Shown piece by piece: positions 15,710 to 25,045 of a stretch of DNA of 64,000 bases. The translations under genes and the position numbers were made by a program. The stretch spans positions 2,542,001 through 2,606,000 of the forward strand of contig NZ_CP195793.1 in NCBI RefSeq assembly GCF_051466335.1, read 5' to 3'. Position 1 is the first letter of the stretch. Each line of letters begins with the position of its first letter. The DNA comes from Planctomicrobium sp051466335 (GTDB lineage: Bacteria; Planctomycetota; Planctomycetia; Planctomycetales; Planctomycetaceae). The notes beneath the pieces are model-generated. The model worked only from the letters and a program-made list of their open reading frames with translations. It ran no database searches and was not told where the DNA came from.

Positions 15710-17572
15710 TTACTCCGTACCTGCAGCAGTCGATGGATCGTTCCCTTGAGTTTCTTCGCGTTGCTCCGGAAGAAGGGGACGTTGAGGAATCTCGTGAGGG
15801 ACAAGTGCGATGATCGTTTGCCCCGGTTTGGGGTCGATCTTCTCCTCTGCATCACAAATCGTCAATCGTTGATTGTGACTGATAAACAGCGGAATCGCGC
15901 TGGACCCATAGGTTTGGTTGAAGTGGGCGAAATCAAACTCTTTCGTCAGCTTCGTCGTTTTGATGTGATCTCCAGCTTCGAAACGCTTTTCCAGTTCCCC
16001 AAATGTCAGTTGAGAATTGAACAGATAGCGGGCTCTGAGGTGTTGAACCGTCTGTTCATTTTTTTCGGCAGCCCTTCTGGGGGGAAGTTGGAAAACGTTG
16101 GATCGGCTGAACAATTCTGAAAAACTGATGGTCGCCAGCGCATTGACTTCGTCGTTCGATGTCAGCGCCAGCATTCGACCAATTCCACCCAAATCAAGAA
16201 CTTCAGAGGCTTCCTCCTGAAGGATGTTCATGTCTGCGGTTCGCAGTCCTCGCAGTCTGGCAGCGTTGATGTTCCAGTGGTTCGTGTCGACTAGCAACAC
16301 AGGATATCCAGCTTCCTGGATCGCTTCACCCAGTTCCTGAGCGATACGATGGGCGCCAACGATGAGAACGCCCTGGGGATTGTCGATCGCGAGATTCAAT
16401 CGCTTTGCAAGTGGCAGCGCCGTCAACCCGTACACAATCACAGTTCCGACGATGATGGAAAAGGTCGCAGGGACGAGCATCGCTCCATCTTCTGGACCGA
16501 GTTGAATTGCAAAAACAGACGCGACCGCAGCGGCGACAATACCGCGAGGAGCCAGCCAGGACAAAAAGACCTTTTCCTGCCATTTCAGGTTCGAAGTGAT
16601 TGTCGACAAGAATATGGATGCCGGTCGAACAATCAGGATCATAAACGCGACGAAAAGAACACCTCGCCAGCCAAGCTCAGCAAATGCAACCGGATTCACT
16701 CGAGCAGCAAGCAAAATGAACAGGCCTGAAATCAGCAGCAGGCTCAAGCTTTCTTTGAATTCGATGATGTGTTTCAGGTTCGCCCCGGAGTTGGCGACGA
16801 GCACACCCATCAACGTCACCGCCACGAGTCCGGATTCGGTTTGCAAAAGGTTGGAACCCGCGAAAGAGGCGACTACCAGAAGGATGGTCACCAGACTTTC
16901 GAGATGATCTGGAATGGCGTGGCTTTTCAGAAGTTTTACAAGGATCCACGCGGAGATCGCTCCGAGAGATCCCCCGACGAGTAGTGTGCGGATGAGGTAT
17001 TCAGCGGTCACGAACCACGCGTGATTCACGTTCGCATCGAGTGTGGCTCGGTATGCTTCGAAAACAAGAACTGCCAGCACAGCCCCGATCGGATCGATCA
17101 CGATCCCTTCCCAGCGAGCAATGGGACCAACTTGGCCGATCGGGCGAATGTGTCTGAGAATCGGACCGATGACCGTCGGTCCGGTGACAACAAGGATTGC
17201 CCCGAGAAGTGTCGCTGGGAGCCAGGGCATCCCGAGAATGAAATGGGCTCCGAGGAGCGACAGCCCCCATGTCACCGCGGCTCCAACTGTCAATATCCAG
17301 AGGAGCACACTCCCCATCTCTTTAAGCTGCGAGAAGTGAAGCGACAAACTTCCTTCAAACAGAATGATGGCAACGCAGATGGAAATAAATGGGAACAGGA
17401 GTTCCCCCAGCATTTCATCAGGCGAAACGATGTGCAGGACGGGGCCTGCAATAAACCCGAATCCGAGCAGCAACAAAATTGATGGAAGCTTAAGCCACCA
17501 GGCAATCCATTTCGCGCCGGTACCGAGGATAATCACACCGGCCAACGCCACGAGCATTGATTGATGTTCCAC
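15710..17572 (-). CDS. CPA1-type cation/proton antiporter with TrkA-N (RCK) domain
   Basis: A 620-residue inner-membrane protein. Residues 1-390 hold about 12 hydrophobic segments of the sodium/proton exchanger fold, with the GPTVIGPILR segment, WEGIVIDPIGAVLAVLVFE (the ion-binding Asp helix) and LSWLAPRGIVAAAVAS. The C-terminal part from about 395 is a nucleotide-binding TrkA-N domain (GVLIVGAHRIAQELGEAIQEAGYPVLLVD), which gates related K+ or Na+/H+ exchangers. It is likely a Na+(K+)/H+ antiporter for pH or ion homeostasis. The start ATG 17572 gives a normal first membrane helix. The prolyl isomerase gene follows eight bases after the stop. Confidence 0.92.
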   Translation of the reverse strand: MEHQSMLVALAGVIILGTGAKWIAWWLKLPSILLLLGFGFIAGPVLHIVSPDEMLGELLFPFISICVAIILFEGSLSLHFSQLKEMGSVLLWILTVGAAVTWGLSLLGAHFILGMPWLPATLLGAILVVTGPTVIGPILRHIRPIGQVGPIARWEGIVIDPIGAVLAVLVFEAYRATLDANVNHAWFVTAEYLIRTLLVGGSLGAISAWILVKLLKSHAIPDHLESLVTILLVVASFAGSNLLQTESGLVAVTLMGVLVANSGANLKHIIEFKESLSLLLISGLFILLAARVNPVAFAELGWRGVLFVAFMILIVRPASIFLSTITSNLKWQEKVFLSWLAPRGIVAAAVASVFAIQLGPEDGAMLVPATFSIIVGTVIVYGLTALPLAKRLNLAIDNPQGVLIVGAHRIAQELGEAIQEAGYPVLLVDTNHWNINAARLRGLRTADMNILQEEASEVLDLGGIGRMLALTSNDEVNALATISFSELFSRSNVFQLPPRRAAEKNEQTVQHLRARYLFNSQLTFGELEKRFEAGDHIKTTKLTKEFDFAHFNQTYGSSAIPLFISHNQRLTICDAEEKIDPKPGQTIIALVPHEIPQRPLLPEQREETQGNDPSTAAGTE

Positions 17573-17698
17573 AAGACCTCTGCTGAAAAATCCAACTCAG
17601 GGATGGTGAAATTCCACTGCGGACTTTTATCAAATCTTGTGGAGAGTGCCAGACCGATTTTCAAGGCACTGGCCTCTGTCGATCACTTTGCATCAAAA

Positions 17699-19024
17699 TC
17701 ATTTCCTGACGATTTGAACGTCGGAATGAATTCCGATTCCGGAGTAGTAAATTCCCAGCTGAGTCATTCGATTCGGATTGAAGAGGTTTCGTCCATCGAA
17801 AATGACGGGAGCGACCATCTCGTGCCGGATGTAATCGAAGTCTGGATTTCGGTATTGATTCCATTCCGTCACGATTGCCAGTGCGTCTGCATGATTTAGC
17901 GTCCCGTACTGATGGTCGTGATAGTGAAGTTTGTCCCCGTACTGTCTTTTCACGTTTTCCATCGCGACAGGGTCATGAACGTGAATCTTGCAGTCTGATT
18001 TCAGAAGTGCATCGATCAGCTTGAGAGAAGGAGCCTCGCGGATATCGTCTGTCCGTGGTTTAAAGGATAGCCCCCAGACGGCGATTTTCTTGCCGCGCAA
18101 GTGCCCTGCGAAGTACTTGTAAATCTTGTCGTAGAGAATGTGTTTCTGGCGATCGTTGACGCGATCCACGGCCTCAAGGACTGACGCGGTGAATCCATGT
18201 CTGGAAGCAGTGGCGGTGAGTGCTTTGACATCTTTCGGAAAGCACGAACCGCCGTACCCTGCTCCGGGGAACAGAAACTGAAAGCCGATCCGCTGGTCGT
18301 GGCCGATTCCTCGTCGCACATCATTGATGTCTGCATCGACGAGTTCGCAGAGATTTGCCATTTCGTTGATAAAGCTGATCTTTGTCGCGAGCATGCAGTT
18401 TGCGACATATTTCGTCATTTCAGCGCTTTCGAGTCCCATGATCAGGAACGGATTTTCGGTGCGGAGAAATGGCGAGTAAAGCTCTTTAAGAACTTCCGCG
18501 ACTTCCTGGTTGGTGACCCCGACCACCACGCGGTCGGGTTTCATGAAGTCGTCGATCGCACATCCCTCTTTGAGGAATTCCGGATTGGAAGCGACGTGAA
18601 CATCCCGGCCTGTGATCGCATCAAGACGCTTTTTGATGGAGCGATTCGTTCCGACGGGAACTGTGCTCTTGATCAGGACGATCGCGGTTTCTTTCAAGGA
18701 ATTGGCAATGGACTCGGCTGCTCCGAAGACGTATTTCAGGTCAGCTGATCCATCCTCCCCTTCGGGAGTCCCGACTGCGATGAAGATGCAGTCTGCCTTG
18801 GGAACGGCGTCGACGGCATTGGTTGTGAAATGCAGGCGTCTGGCAGCTACATTCCGTTTGACCATATCTTCGAGGCCTGGTTCATAAATCGGAATGATCC
18901 CAGCGTTCAGTCCCTCGACCTTGCTCGTGTTAATGTCGACACACGTGACATCGTTGCCGCTCTCCGCGAAACAAGTTCCTGTGACAAGGCCAACATAACC
19001 TGTTCCAATCACAACGATATTCAT
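17699..19024 (-). CDS. ugd: UDP-glucose 6-dehydrogenase
   Basis: A 441-residue enzyme that oxidises UDP-glucose to UDP-glucuronate in two NAD-dependent steps. The N-terminal Rossmann motif is MNIVVIGTGYVGLVTGTCFAESG; then PTPEGEDGSADL-like loop (VGTPEGEDGSADL), IKSTVPVGT, ASNPEFLKEGCAIDDF, GYGGSCFPKDVKAL with the catalytic Cys, and AVWGLSFKPRTDDIREAPS. The start is ATG 19024, preceded by GAGGGAAACGG; the frame is open further upstream to 19111 but without the fold. UDP-glucuronate feeds surface polysaccharide synthesis. No polysaccharide cluster is adjacent, so the destination sugar is not clear. Confidence 0.97.
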   Translation of the reverse strand: MNIVVIGTGYVGLVTGTCFAESGNDVTCVDINTSKVEGLNAGIIPIYEPGLEDMVKRNVAARRLHFTTNAVDAVPKADCIFIAVGTPEGEDGSADLKYVFGAAESIANSLKETAIVLIKSTVPVGTNRSIKKRLDAITGRDVHVASNPEFLKEGCAIDDFMKPDRVVVGVTNQEVAEVLKELYSPFLRTENPFLIMGLESAEMTKYVANCMLATKISFINEMANLCELVDADINDVRRGIGHDQRIGFQFLFPGAGYGGSCFPKDVKALTATASRHGFTASVLEAVDRVNDRQKHILYDKIYKYFAGHLRGKKIAVWGLSFKPRTDDIREAPSLKLIDALLKSDCKIHVHDPVAMENVKRQYGDKLHYHDHQYGTLNHADALAIVTEWNQYRNPDFDYIRHEMVAPVIFDGRNLFNPNRMTQLGIYYSGIGIHSDVQIVRK

Positions 19025-19428
19025 CCGTTTCCCTCGTTCTTCCTGCGATTCGCAACGATGCAATCTTAAGATTCTTGCACATCCGAGCACTGTCGAGCGG
19101 AAAAAAGGCAAGTTTTTGGATGATCGTCCGTCCTAATTTAGCTCGGCTTTTCTCATGGAATCGGTTTTGACCTGCTCGAATCCAGATTCGCAGAGGGGGA
19201 ATCAGCCGGTTTCGGGTGGTTATGCGGGTTTGCTGCTCTTTCGCGGCTGGGGTAGTCGTTCGGTGACACCGACATTCCTGTTTCTATATAAAGTGGGCGG
19301 GGTTTGAATTCCTTTGGACTCTTTGAACCTCTGAGGAAGCTGCCGATCAGTATTGTCGGAGAGATTTTGAATTTTCCTGTATTTTGAACGTGTACAGTCT
19401 CAGGGGTGGGGTGGGTGGGCGCTCCATC
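19025..19428. other. intergenic region between ugd and sat
   Basis: Divergent genes separated by about 610 bases in all. The long minus-strand frame 19153-19716 crosses into sat, has no ribosome binding site and gives a low-complexity, basic product, so I regard it as chance. The region must hold the ugd promoter. No hairpin of note is seen. Confidence 0.45.
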
Positions 19429-19457
19429 TTGACTGGCGGATTTTGTTGTTCTATACC
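19429..19457 (+). promoter_or_regulatory. putative sigma-70-type promoter of sat
   Basis: TTGACT at 19429-19434 and TATACC at 19452-19457 are separated by exactly 17 bases. Transcription would start near 19464, leaving a leader of about 170 bases before the sat ATG. The -35 matches 5 of 6 consensus bases and the -10 matches 4 of 6. This is inferred from sequence alone. Confidence 0.45.
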
Positions 19458-19637
19458 CCCGGAACTTCGAGAGTTTTCGCACGACTGGGGATTTGATCAG
19501 CCGTCGCGGTCTCGCTGGTCGTGTTTCTGATTCCGCAGACATCCGTTGCGTCCGCAAAGCCAGCTGCTGGCAGCCTGTTGTTTTTCGAACGCAACTGATG
19601 TTCTGCATCACTTTTGCTTTCGCTAAAGGCGTCTTTG

Positions 19638-20897
19638 ATGGCTGATTTGATTGCTCCACATGGTGGATTGTCCCAACCTGTTTGCTGCACTGTTCCAGAA
19701 GCAGAGCGTGAGGCATTCCTCGCGGAAGCGGCTTCCCTCAAGCAGGTTCCACTTTCGTCAGCGGACGTCTCCAGCGTCTACCGCTTCGGGGACGGAACTC
19801 TCAGCCCGCTGACCGGCCCGATGGACGGAAAAACCTACGATCGCGTTCTTGAAGAGTCGGTGATCGAGAACAACGGCAAGCTGTACGCTTGGACGATTCC
19901 CATCGCGTTCCCTGTCACGTCCGCTCTCGCCAAGACACTCGCTGTCGGTGAGAAGGTCGCTCTGACGACTCCGGAAGGGGACATCATCGCGACTCTGGAT
20001 CTCTCCGACGTCTTCGTCTGGAACAAGACCAAGTACCTCAGCAGCGTCTACGGCACAGGCCGTCTGGATCATGCCGGGGCAGACATGGTTCTCAAGGGGC
20101 CAGATGCCGACAAGGCCTACCTGGTCGGTGGAACCATTCGCGCTCTCCCACAGCCAAAGAACTCCGCATTCGGCAAGTACGTCCTCACTCCACGTGAAGT
20201 GCGTGCTCTGATCGCAGAAACCGGCTGGGATGCGGTTGTGGCGTTCCAGACTCGGAACCCACTCCACCGTGCTCACGAGTACGCACTCGTTTACGCACTG
20301 GAAACCCTGCTCCGCGCCGGCAAGAACGCGGGAGCGGTGCTCAATCCGCTGATCGGCGAAACCAAAGGGGACGACGTCAACGCTGTCACCCGTATGGAAA
20401 CCTACGAGAAGCTCATCAGCGAACGCCAGATGGGCGACGGTGATAGCGATGTCGAACTGTGGACCGCTCGTGGCGAGCAGGTTCCAGACCGCGTGAAGCT
20501 GCTCGGGCTGGACATCAAGATGTTCTACGCCGGTCCCAAAGAAGCGATCATGCACGGGATCTACCGCCAGAACATGGGCTACACCAACATCGTCATTGGT
20601 CGTAAGCACGCGGACGTTCCTTACGCCGACGGCAGCAACATCTGGGGCGATTTCGACGCTCAGGAACTGTTCCACAAGCTGGGCGGCGAATTGCTGATTC
20701 AGCCAGTGAACGTCGGCTTCGCAGCCTACTACGACTCCATGGGTCGCGTCGACCTGATGGAGCGTCACAAGGACGAGAAGCCAGTGTTCATTTCAGGCAA
20801 AGACGTCCGCAACACGCTGCAACGCGGTGAGATGGTTGACCCACGCATCATGCGTGAATCGACCAGCCGCATCCTGGCGGCAGCGATGAAGCAGTAG
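19638..20897 (+). CDS. sat: sulfate adenylyltransferase (ATP sulfurylase)
   Basis: A 419-residue enzyme that makes adenosine 5'-phosphosulfate from ATP and sulfate, the first step of sulfate activation. Motifs: FQTRNPLHRAHEYAL (QxRNPxHxxH nucleotide site), NPLIGETKGDDV, MFYAGPKEAIMHGIYRQNMGYTNIVIGRKHADV, and the C-terminal ISGKDVRNTLQRGE. It is the single-chain Sat type rather than CysD/CysN, and no APS kinase domain is fused. The ATG at 19638 is used; TTG 19614 is unlikely. Codon use is strikingly biased to C- and G-ending codons compared with neighbours, suggesting very high expression. A strong terminator follows. No other sulfur gene is in the window. Confidence 0.97.
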   Translation: MADLIAPHGGLSQPVCCTVPEAEREAFLAEAASLKQVPLSSADVSSVYRFGDGTLSPLTGPMDGKTYDRVLEESVIENNGKLYAWTIPIAFPVTSALAKTLAVGEKVALTTPEGDIIATLDLSDVFVWNKTKYLSSVYGTGRLDHAGADMVLKGPDADKAYLVGGTIRALPQPKNSAFGKYVLTPREVRALIAETGWDAVVAFQTRNPLHRAHEYALVYALETLLRAGKNAGAVLNPLIGETKGDDVNAVTRMETYEKLISERQMGDGDSDVELWTARGEQVPDRVKLLGLDIKMFYAGPKEAIMHGIYRQNMGYTNIVIGRKHADVPYADGSNIWGDFDAQELFHKLGGELLIQPVNVGFAAYYDSMGRVDLMERHKDEKPVFISGKDVRNTLQRGEMVDPRIMRESTSRILAAAMKQ

Positions 20898-20964
20898 TCC
20901 AGAATCTGGCCATGAGCGGCGTGTGAAGCGAATCCGCTTCCCCGCCGCGAAGGCTTGTCACAAC

Positions 20965-21006
20965 GAGGGCGCCACACCTAAAGTGTGCCGCCCTCTTGGT
21001 TTTTGT
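20965..21006 (+). terminator. rho-independent terminator of sat
   Basis: Thirteen-base arms GAGGGCGCCACAC and GTGTGCCGCCCTC (one mismatch), loop CTAAA, followed by TTGGTTTTTG. It lies about 70 bases after the sat stop. Confidence 0.88.
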
Positions 21007-21010
21007 AGAA

Positions 21011-21049
21011 AAAAAGGGACGAGCAACGATTTGCTGCTCGTCCCTTTTT
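21011..21049 (-). terminator. terminator of the surE transcript
   Basis: A perfect 15-bp stem, AAAAAGGGACGAGCA / TGCTCGTCCCTTTTT, flanked by A-runs on the plus strand (T-run on the minus strand). It lies 15 bases past the surE stop. Since it is symmetrical it may also back up sat termination. Confidence 0.88.
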
Positions 21050-21064
21050 CATGCTTTTATTCGA

Positions 21065-21826
21065 CTACAGTGTCCACTCTGCTGATTCAAGATCTTTGAG
21101 GACACTTTTCTCGGTGAGATCGAAGTGCAGCGGCGTGACAGTAACATACCCGTCGGCCATTTCTTGAACGTCGTTCCCCGGGCAGTGTCGATGGTTTTTC
21201 AGGGGATCCAGTCCGCTCCAGAAGTAAGGGCGTCCACGTGGATCGATTCTCTTCTCGATCGTATCTGTGTGGCGGTCAACTTCCATCCCGGTCAGTTTGA
21301 TCCCTTTGGGGCCTTCAGGTGTTGTGTTCGGGAAGTTCACGTTCCAAAGCGTCCCCCGTCGATGAGGATGTTTCAGGATCTGTCGAATGACGTGTACCGC
21401 GCGAATCGCTGTCGCCTGGTAGTCTGGGGGCGTCCCTTGAGCCTGTGACACAGCGATCGATGGAATTCCATAGAACGCCCCTTCAATCGCTGCGGCGACA
21501 GTGCCGGAATAAATGACGTTAATCCCGACGTTCGCCCCGGAGTTGATCCCGCTGACGATCAGGTCTGGCTCTCCCTGACAGAGTTCAAGGACTCCCATTT
21601 TGACGCAGTCTGCAGGACTTCCATCCACAGCCCAGCCGTAACGTTTCCCATCCTGTTGAATCTCTTTGATCAGAATGGGATGCAGGTATGTGATGCGATG
21701 GCTGACACCGCTTTGTTCTACGAGAGGAGCCACAACGTGGACTTCTCCCAACTCTTCGAGTGTGGCTTGCATGGCCCGCAGGCCGGGGGCGTGAATGCCA
21801 TCATCGTTCACTAATAAAATCTTCAT
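21065..21826 (-). CDS. surE: 5'/3'-nucleotidase SurE
   Basis: A 253-residue metal-dependent nucleoside monophosphatase. Signature motifs: MKILLVNDDGIHAPGLRAM at the N-terminus, with the metal-binding Asp pair in NDDG; VVAPLVEQSGVSHRIT; VDGSPADCVKMG; and LIVSGINSGANVG with the metal-binding Asn, followed by YSGTVAAAIEG. Length is normal for the family. It follows the coiled-coil protein gene by eight bases and is the last gene before a strong terminator, so the two form an operon. SurE acts in stationary-phase nucleotide salvage and repair in other bacteria. Confidence 0.96.
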   Translation of the reverse strand: MKILLVNDDGIHAPGLRAMQATLEELGEVHVVAPLVEQSGVSHRITYLHPILIKEIQQDGKRYGWAVDGSPADCVKMGVLELCQGEPDLIVSGINSGANVGINVIYSGTVAAAIEGAFYGIPSIAVSQAQGTPPDYQATAIRAVHVIRQILKHPHRRGTLWNVNFPNTTPEGPKGIKLTGMEVDRHTDTIEKRIDPRGRPYFWSGLDPLKNHRHCPGNDVQEMADGYVTVTPLHFDLTEKSVLKDLESAEWTL

Positions 21827-21834
21827 CAGGCGAG

Positions 21835-22761
21835 CTACTTCGTGGGAGCTGGAGTCGGTTCTGGGTCAGGGACCGGGGAAACATCGTCGGCTTCTTCGAC
21901 AGGAATTGGAACGAGTTCAAATTCCACATCGTTTGAGGCGGATTGATTGAGTTGTTCACCCGGTGGAGTCGGCAACGGATAGGGTGGCAAGGACGAACGC
22001 GGTGTGTCGAGATCTTCGTCCGGAATTTTTGAGGATGGCGTGCTCGGAGTGGAAAGCCTATTTTTGTCAGCATCCTCTGCAGGCTCGACTTTTTCTCCTA
22101 GACGCTCTTTCAGGTTGAGCTGAAGCCGCAATGCGCGGAGTTCATGGCGGAGCGTATCCATCTCGCTGCGCAATTGCCGAATTTCTTGAAGAAGTACCTC
22201 ATTCGAAGTCGGTTGTTGCGCCTGTTCGTACTCTCGCTGGAGTTGGTCGGCGAGCTTGCGGATTTTTTCGCTCTCCTCCTGCAACCCTGCGAGTGCGAGG
22301 TTCTGAGCCGCAGAACGTAATTGCAGAATTTTCAGTGTCTGCGGATTTTTAGCAGCGACCCGATCGCGAGGCGACATCGTCTCTGGTGCGGGTGGGAGGA
22401 AATGCACATTGCCCGGGAAACTGTTCCTTCCTTGTGGAACAGTTTGATTCTCAAACGCCGGAAAATACTGAACATCGTCCCGCAAATAGAATTGGGACGG
22501 GAATGCTTGCTTAGCCGCATCCGCCGGAGAGAGATAAGGATTGGGAATGTGCGGTCGAGCTCCAGTATCTGGAGATGTCCCGAGTGTGGCTTTTCCGGGC
22601 CCGAACGGAGTTGGAAAGTGACCTTCTTCTGAAACGACACTGTTCGGTGTTTGAATAGGAGGGCTGGACAGGGATTCGAAGCGGTTTTCCTGTGCAAAGA
22701 GTGCAGTCGTTTGTATTGAGCACGCTGCGACCAAGAACGCTGCGGGGCGAGTGAACTTCAT
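21835..22761 (-). CDS. secreted coiled-coil protein of unknown function
   Basis: A 308-residue exported protein. The signal peptide is MKFTRPAAFLVAACSIQTTALFA, with cleavage predicted before QEN. Residues 30-130 are Pro/Ser/Phe-rich and probably disordered. About 140-225 form a long heptad coiled coil (LQLRSAAQNLALAGLQEESEKI; LLQEIRQLRSEMDTLRHELRALRLQL). The C-terminal 80 residues are acidic and Pro-rich (PVPDPEPTPAPTK end). No enzyme motif is visible. It may be an envelope structural or tethering protein. It is the first gene of a two-gene transcript with surE and lies opposite the divergent amidohydrolase gene. Confidence 0.7.
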   Translation of the reverse strand: MKFTRPAAFLVAACSIQTTALFAQENRFESLSSPPIQTPNSVVSEEGHFPTPFGPGKATLGTSPDTGARPHIPNPYLSPADAAKQAFPSQFYLRDDVQYFPAFENQTVPQGRNSFPGNVHFLPPAPETMSPRDRVAAKNPQTLKILQLRSAAQNLALAGLQEESEKIRKLADQLQREYEQAQQPTSNEVLLQEIRQLRSEMDTLRHELRALRLQLNLKERLGEKVEPAEDADKNRLSTPSTPSSKIPDEDLDTPRSSLPPYPLPTPPGEQLNQSASNDVEFELVPIPVEEADDVSPVPDPEPTPAPTK

Positions 22762-22948
22762 CGTGAACTTCCTTGATGATAAGTGAATCCCTTTCCGTAA
22801 GTTTACTCTTCACCCGAAGTTGACGCGACAGCAGTTTGATTTTGAAAGATCAGGAAGATGGACGTATCAATTGCTGCTGTTTCGAGTGAAGATCCATTAG
22901 AGTTGGGGGCGAATTTCAAATTAGTCTGAACAGACGAAGCGAATATCC

Positions 22949-23794
22949 ATGAAACGCATTGACGCTCATCAGCATTTTTGGGACTTGAATCTGCCGTTCG
23001 ATACGGAGTGGTTGAAGGCACCTTCTCATCAGAAAATCCGTCGGACGTTCCTGCCAGCGGATCTCAAACCACATCTGGATCAATGTGGAATTTCACAAGC
23101 GGTCTTCGTGCAGGCGCAACACCACCTTGATGAAACTCGCTGGGCACTCAATTTGGCGGATCACTACAACTTCATTGCGGGCGTGGTGGGTTGGGTCGAT
23201 CTTGCAAGTCCCGAGTGTGAAGCTCAGTTGCTGGAATTCAAAGGCCATCCGAAATTCGTCGGCGTTCGTCATATCACACAGGCTGAATCGGACGACAACT
23301 TTATTGTGCGTCCAGAGATTATCACCGGGCTAAAAGTGCTTCAAAAGCACGGCGTTCCGTTTGACTTGCTGTTCTTCGTAAAGCACCTGAAACATGCAGC
23401 GACTCTGGCAAAAGAACTCCCGGAATTACCGATGGTCATCGATCATCTTTCCAAACCGAAAATCAAAGAGCAGTCGATTGACGACTGGCTACCTGATCTG
23501 AAAGCGGCCGCGAAGTTTCCCAATCTGTACGTGAAGTTGTCCGGCATGGTGACGGAAGCGGATTGGGAAAACTGGCAGCCAACGGATCTCAGACCGTATG
23601 TGCAACACGCGATCGATTTGTTCGGTGCCGAACGTTGCATGTTCGGATCAGATTGGCCGGTGTGTGAACTCGCGGGAAGCTATGAAGCGGTCTTCGCCGC
23701 GTTCGATGAATGTATCTCCCAACTCAGTCTCAGCGAGCAGGAGCAGATTTACTCGCGGACCGCTGTAAAGTTCTACAATTTGAAGCAGAACTGA
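22949..23794 (+). CDS. amidohydrolase 2 family protein, L-fuconolactonase-like
   Basis: A 281-residue TIM-barrel metal hydrolase. The N-terminal metal site is RIDAHQHFWDL (HxH); RRTFLPADLKPHLDQCGI and FVQAQHHLDETRWALNLA follow. Later ligands are VIDHLSKPKI, LYVKLSGM, and RCMFGSDWPVCEL with the conserved catalytic Asp. This matches the COG3618 group, which includes L-fucono-1,5-lactonase and other sugar lactonases, so the likely activity is lactone hydrolysis in sugar degradation. No sugar catabolic genes are adjacent, so the substrate is open. It is cytoplasmic with no signal peptide. Confidence 0.88.
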   Translation: MKRIDAHQHFWDLNLPFDTEWLKAPSHQKIRRTFLPADLKPHLDQCGISQAVFVQAQHHLDETRWALNLADHYNFIAGVVGWVDLASPECEAQLLEFKGHPKFVGVRHITQAESDDNFIVRPEIITGLKVLQKHGVPFDLLFFVKHLKHAATLAKELPELPMVIDHLSKPKIKEQSIDDWLPDLKAAAKFPNLYVKLSGMVTEADWENWQPTDLRPYVQHAIDLFGAERCMFGSDWPVCELAGSYEAVFAAFDECISQLSLSEQEQIYSRTAVKFYNLKQN

Positions 23795-23824
23795 AGTGAC
23801 CTCGATCATAGTGACCTCAATCAT
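23795..23824. repeat. 15-bp tandem duplication between convergent genes
   Basis: Two adjacent copies of agtgacctcRatcat differing at one base. The second copy contains the stop codon of the convergent Sua5/TsaC gene, whose end it overlaps. Confidence 0.8.
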
Positions 23825-24783
23825 CTGGCAGCGCGCGAGAGTCGGTCGTTGAGCGCTGCCCCGAGTCCGTGTTCTGGGAAGCGGGTAGCGACAATTCTTT
23901 GAGCTTGAGAATCATCCAGACGTCGCAGTGCAGCGAAGAAATTCGCTGCGGCTTCAGTGAGAGACGATGATAGAGAGAGGATTTCCAAGCATCCAAATTC
24001 GTGCGAATTGTCGAGTGGGCCGAAACTCATTGCGGCAACATTCGGTCCAGTGGGCGCCTGACCCCAGTGGTCGATGATTTGAAGCGGTTTACGCGGTGCG
24101 TAGTGTTTGAGAAGTCTCCCGGGGGCGATCTGCGCCCCCCCTTCACTCTCCCGTGATGAGAGATGATCGATCGGACCAATCTCGTTTTCAATGTCCTCAA
24201 CGCTGAGTCCACCGTGCCTCAAGAGAATTGGCGTTTGATTCGGAGCGACAAGCAGAACCGTTGATTCGACACCAATACGGCAAGGTCCCCCATCCAGAAC
24301 CATGTCGATCTCTTCGGAGAGATAATCCAGAACGTGCTTCGAAGTTGTTGGGCTGATGCGCCCGAAGGGATTCGCACTGGGAGCAGCGACCGGGACGCCA
24401 CTTAACCGAATCAGCTCGCGGGCAACGGGGTGGTCTGGTACTCGGACCGCGACGCTTGGAAGCCCTGCTGTGACCAGATCTGGAACGCATTCTTTTTTCG
24501 GAAGAACGAGCGTGAGCGGTCCCGGCCAGAACTTGGTCATGAGTCGATGCGCCAGTTCCGGAACTTCCTGCACAACGAGGGAAACGTCTGCTGCATCGGA
24601 GAGATGAACGATCAGCGGATCGAAGTGTGGACGTTGTTTGGCTGAAAAGATTCTGGAGACGGCTGCGACATCCAGTGCATTTCCGCCGAGTCCATAGACG
24701 GTCTCGGTTGCGAATGCGACGAGCCCCCCTTCTTTCAACTTTAGGGAAGCTCGCAGTACATCGTCAGTCAGTTCAGCAGCCAA
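23821..24783 (-). CDS. tsaC: L-threonylcarbamoyladenylate synthase (Sua5/YrdC family)
   Basis: A 320-residue enzyme that makes threonylcarbamoyl-AMP for the t6A37 modification of ANN-decoding tRNAs. The YrdC core has GGLVAFATETVYGLGGNAL, IFSAKQRPHFDPLIVHL, FWPGPLTLVLPK, VAVRVPDHPVARELI, and SANPFGRISPTTSKHVLDYL. A Sua5-type C-terminal domain follows (from about 225: APGRLLKHYAPRKPLQII), making this the long Sua5 form. The start is inferred as TTG 24783, with GGCAGG just upstream; the frame continues to 24933 but those residues do not resemble the family. It converges with the amidohydrolase gene. Confidence 0.92.
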   Translation of the reverse strand: MAAELTDDVLRASLKLKEGGLVAFATETVYGLGGNALDVAAVSRIFSAKQRPHFDPLIVHLSDAADVSLVVQEVPELAHRLMTKFWPGPLTLVLPKKECVPDLVTAGLPSVAVRVPDHPVARELIRLSGVPVAAPSANPFGRISPTTSKHVLDYLSEEIDMVLDGGPCRIGVESTVLLVAPNQTPILLRHGGLSVEDIENEIGPIDHLSSRESEGGAQIAPGRLLKHYAPRKPLQIIDHWGQAPTGPNVAAMSFGPLDNSHEFGCLEILSLSSSLTEAAANFFAALRRLDDSQAQRIVATRFPEHGLGAALNDRLSRAAR

Positions 24784-25045
24784 TTGGGACCTGCCAGAGA
24801 GAAAAAAGCAAAAAATGAAAAGAGGGGTGTTACCGAAATCGGCTGCAAATTTGAACGTTGAACTCCGTGGAATTCCCATTCTTTCAAAGAGGGGCTTCTT
24901 CGTCTCCACTGAATTTATCGTCAGAAGCAGCAAAACCGCTCTGTCAGTTCAGGATTATCCAGTCGGTGTTGTGAAAAAACAACATCCTCAATTGATTCAT
25001 GTCCTAGGTTTGAGCGACCTCTTTTCTTCCTTGAGAAATTCCTCA

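Noticed and set aside
19153..19716. 188-codon minus-strand frame between ugd and sat
   Set aside because: No ribosome binding site, low-complexity basic product, and it runs into the well-supported sat gene on the other strand.
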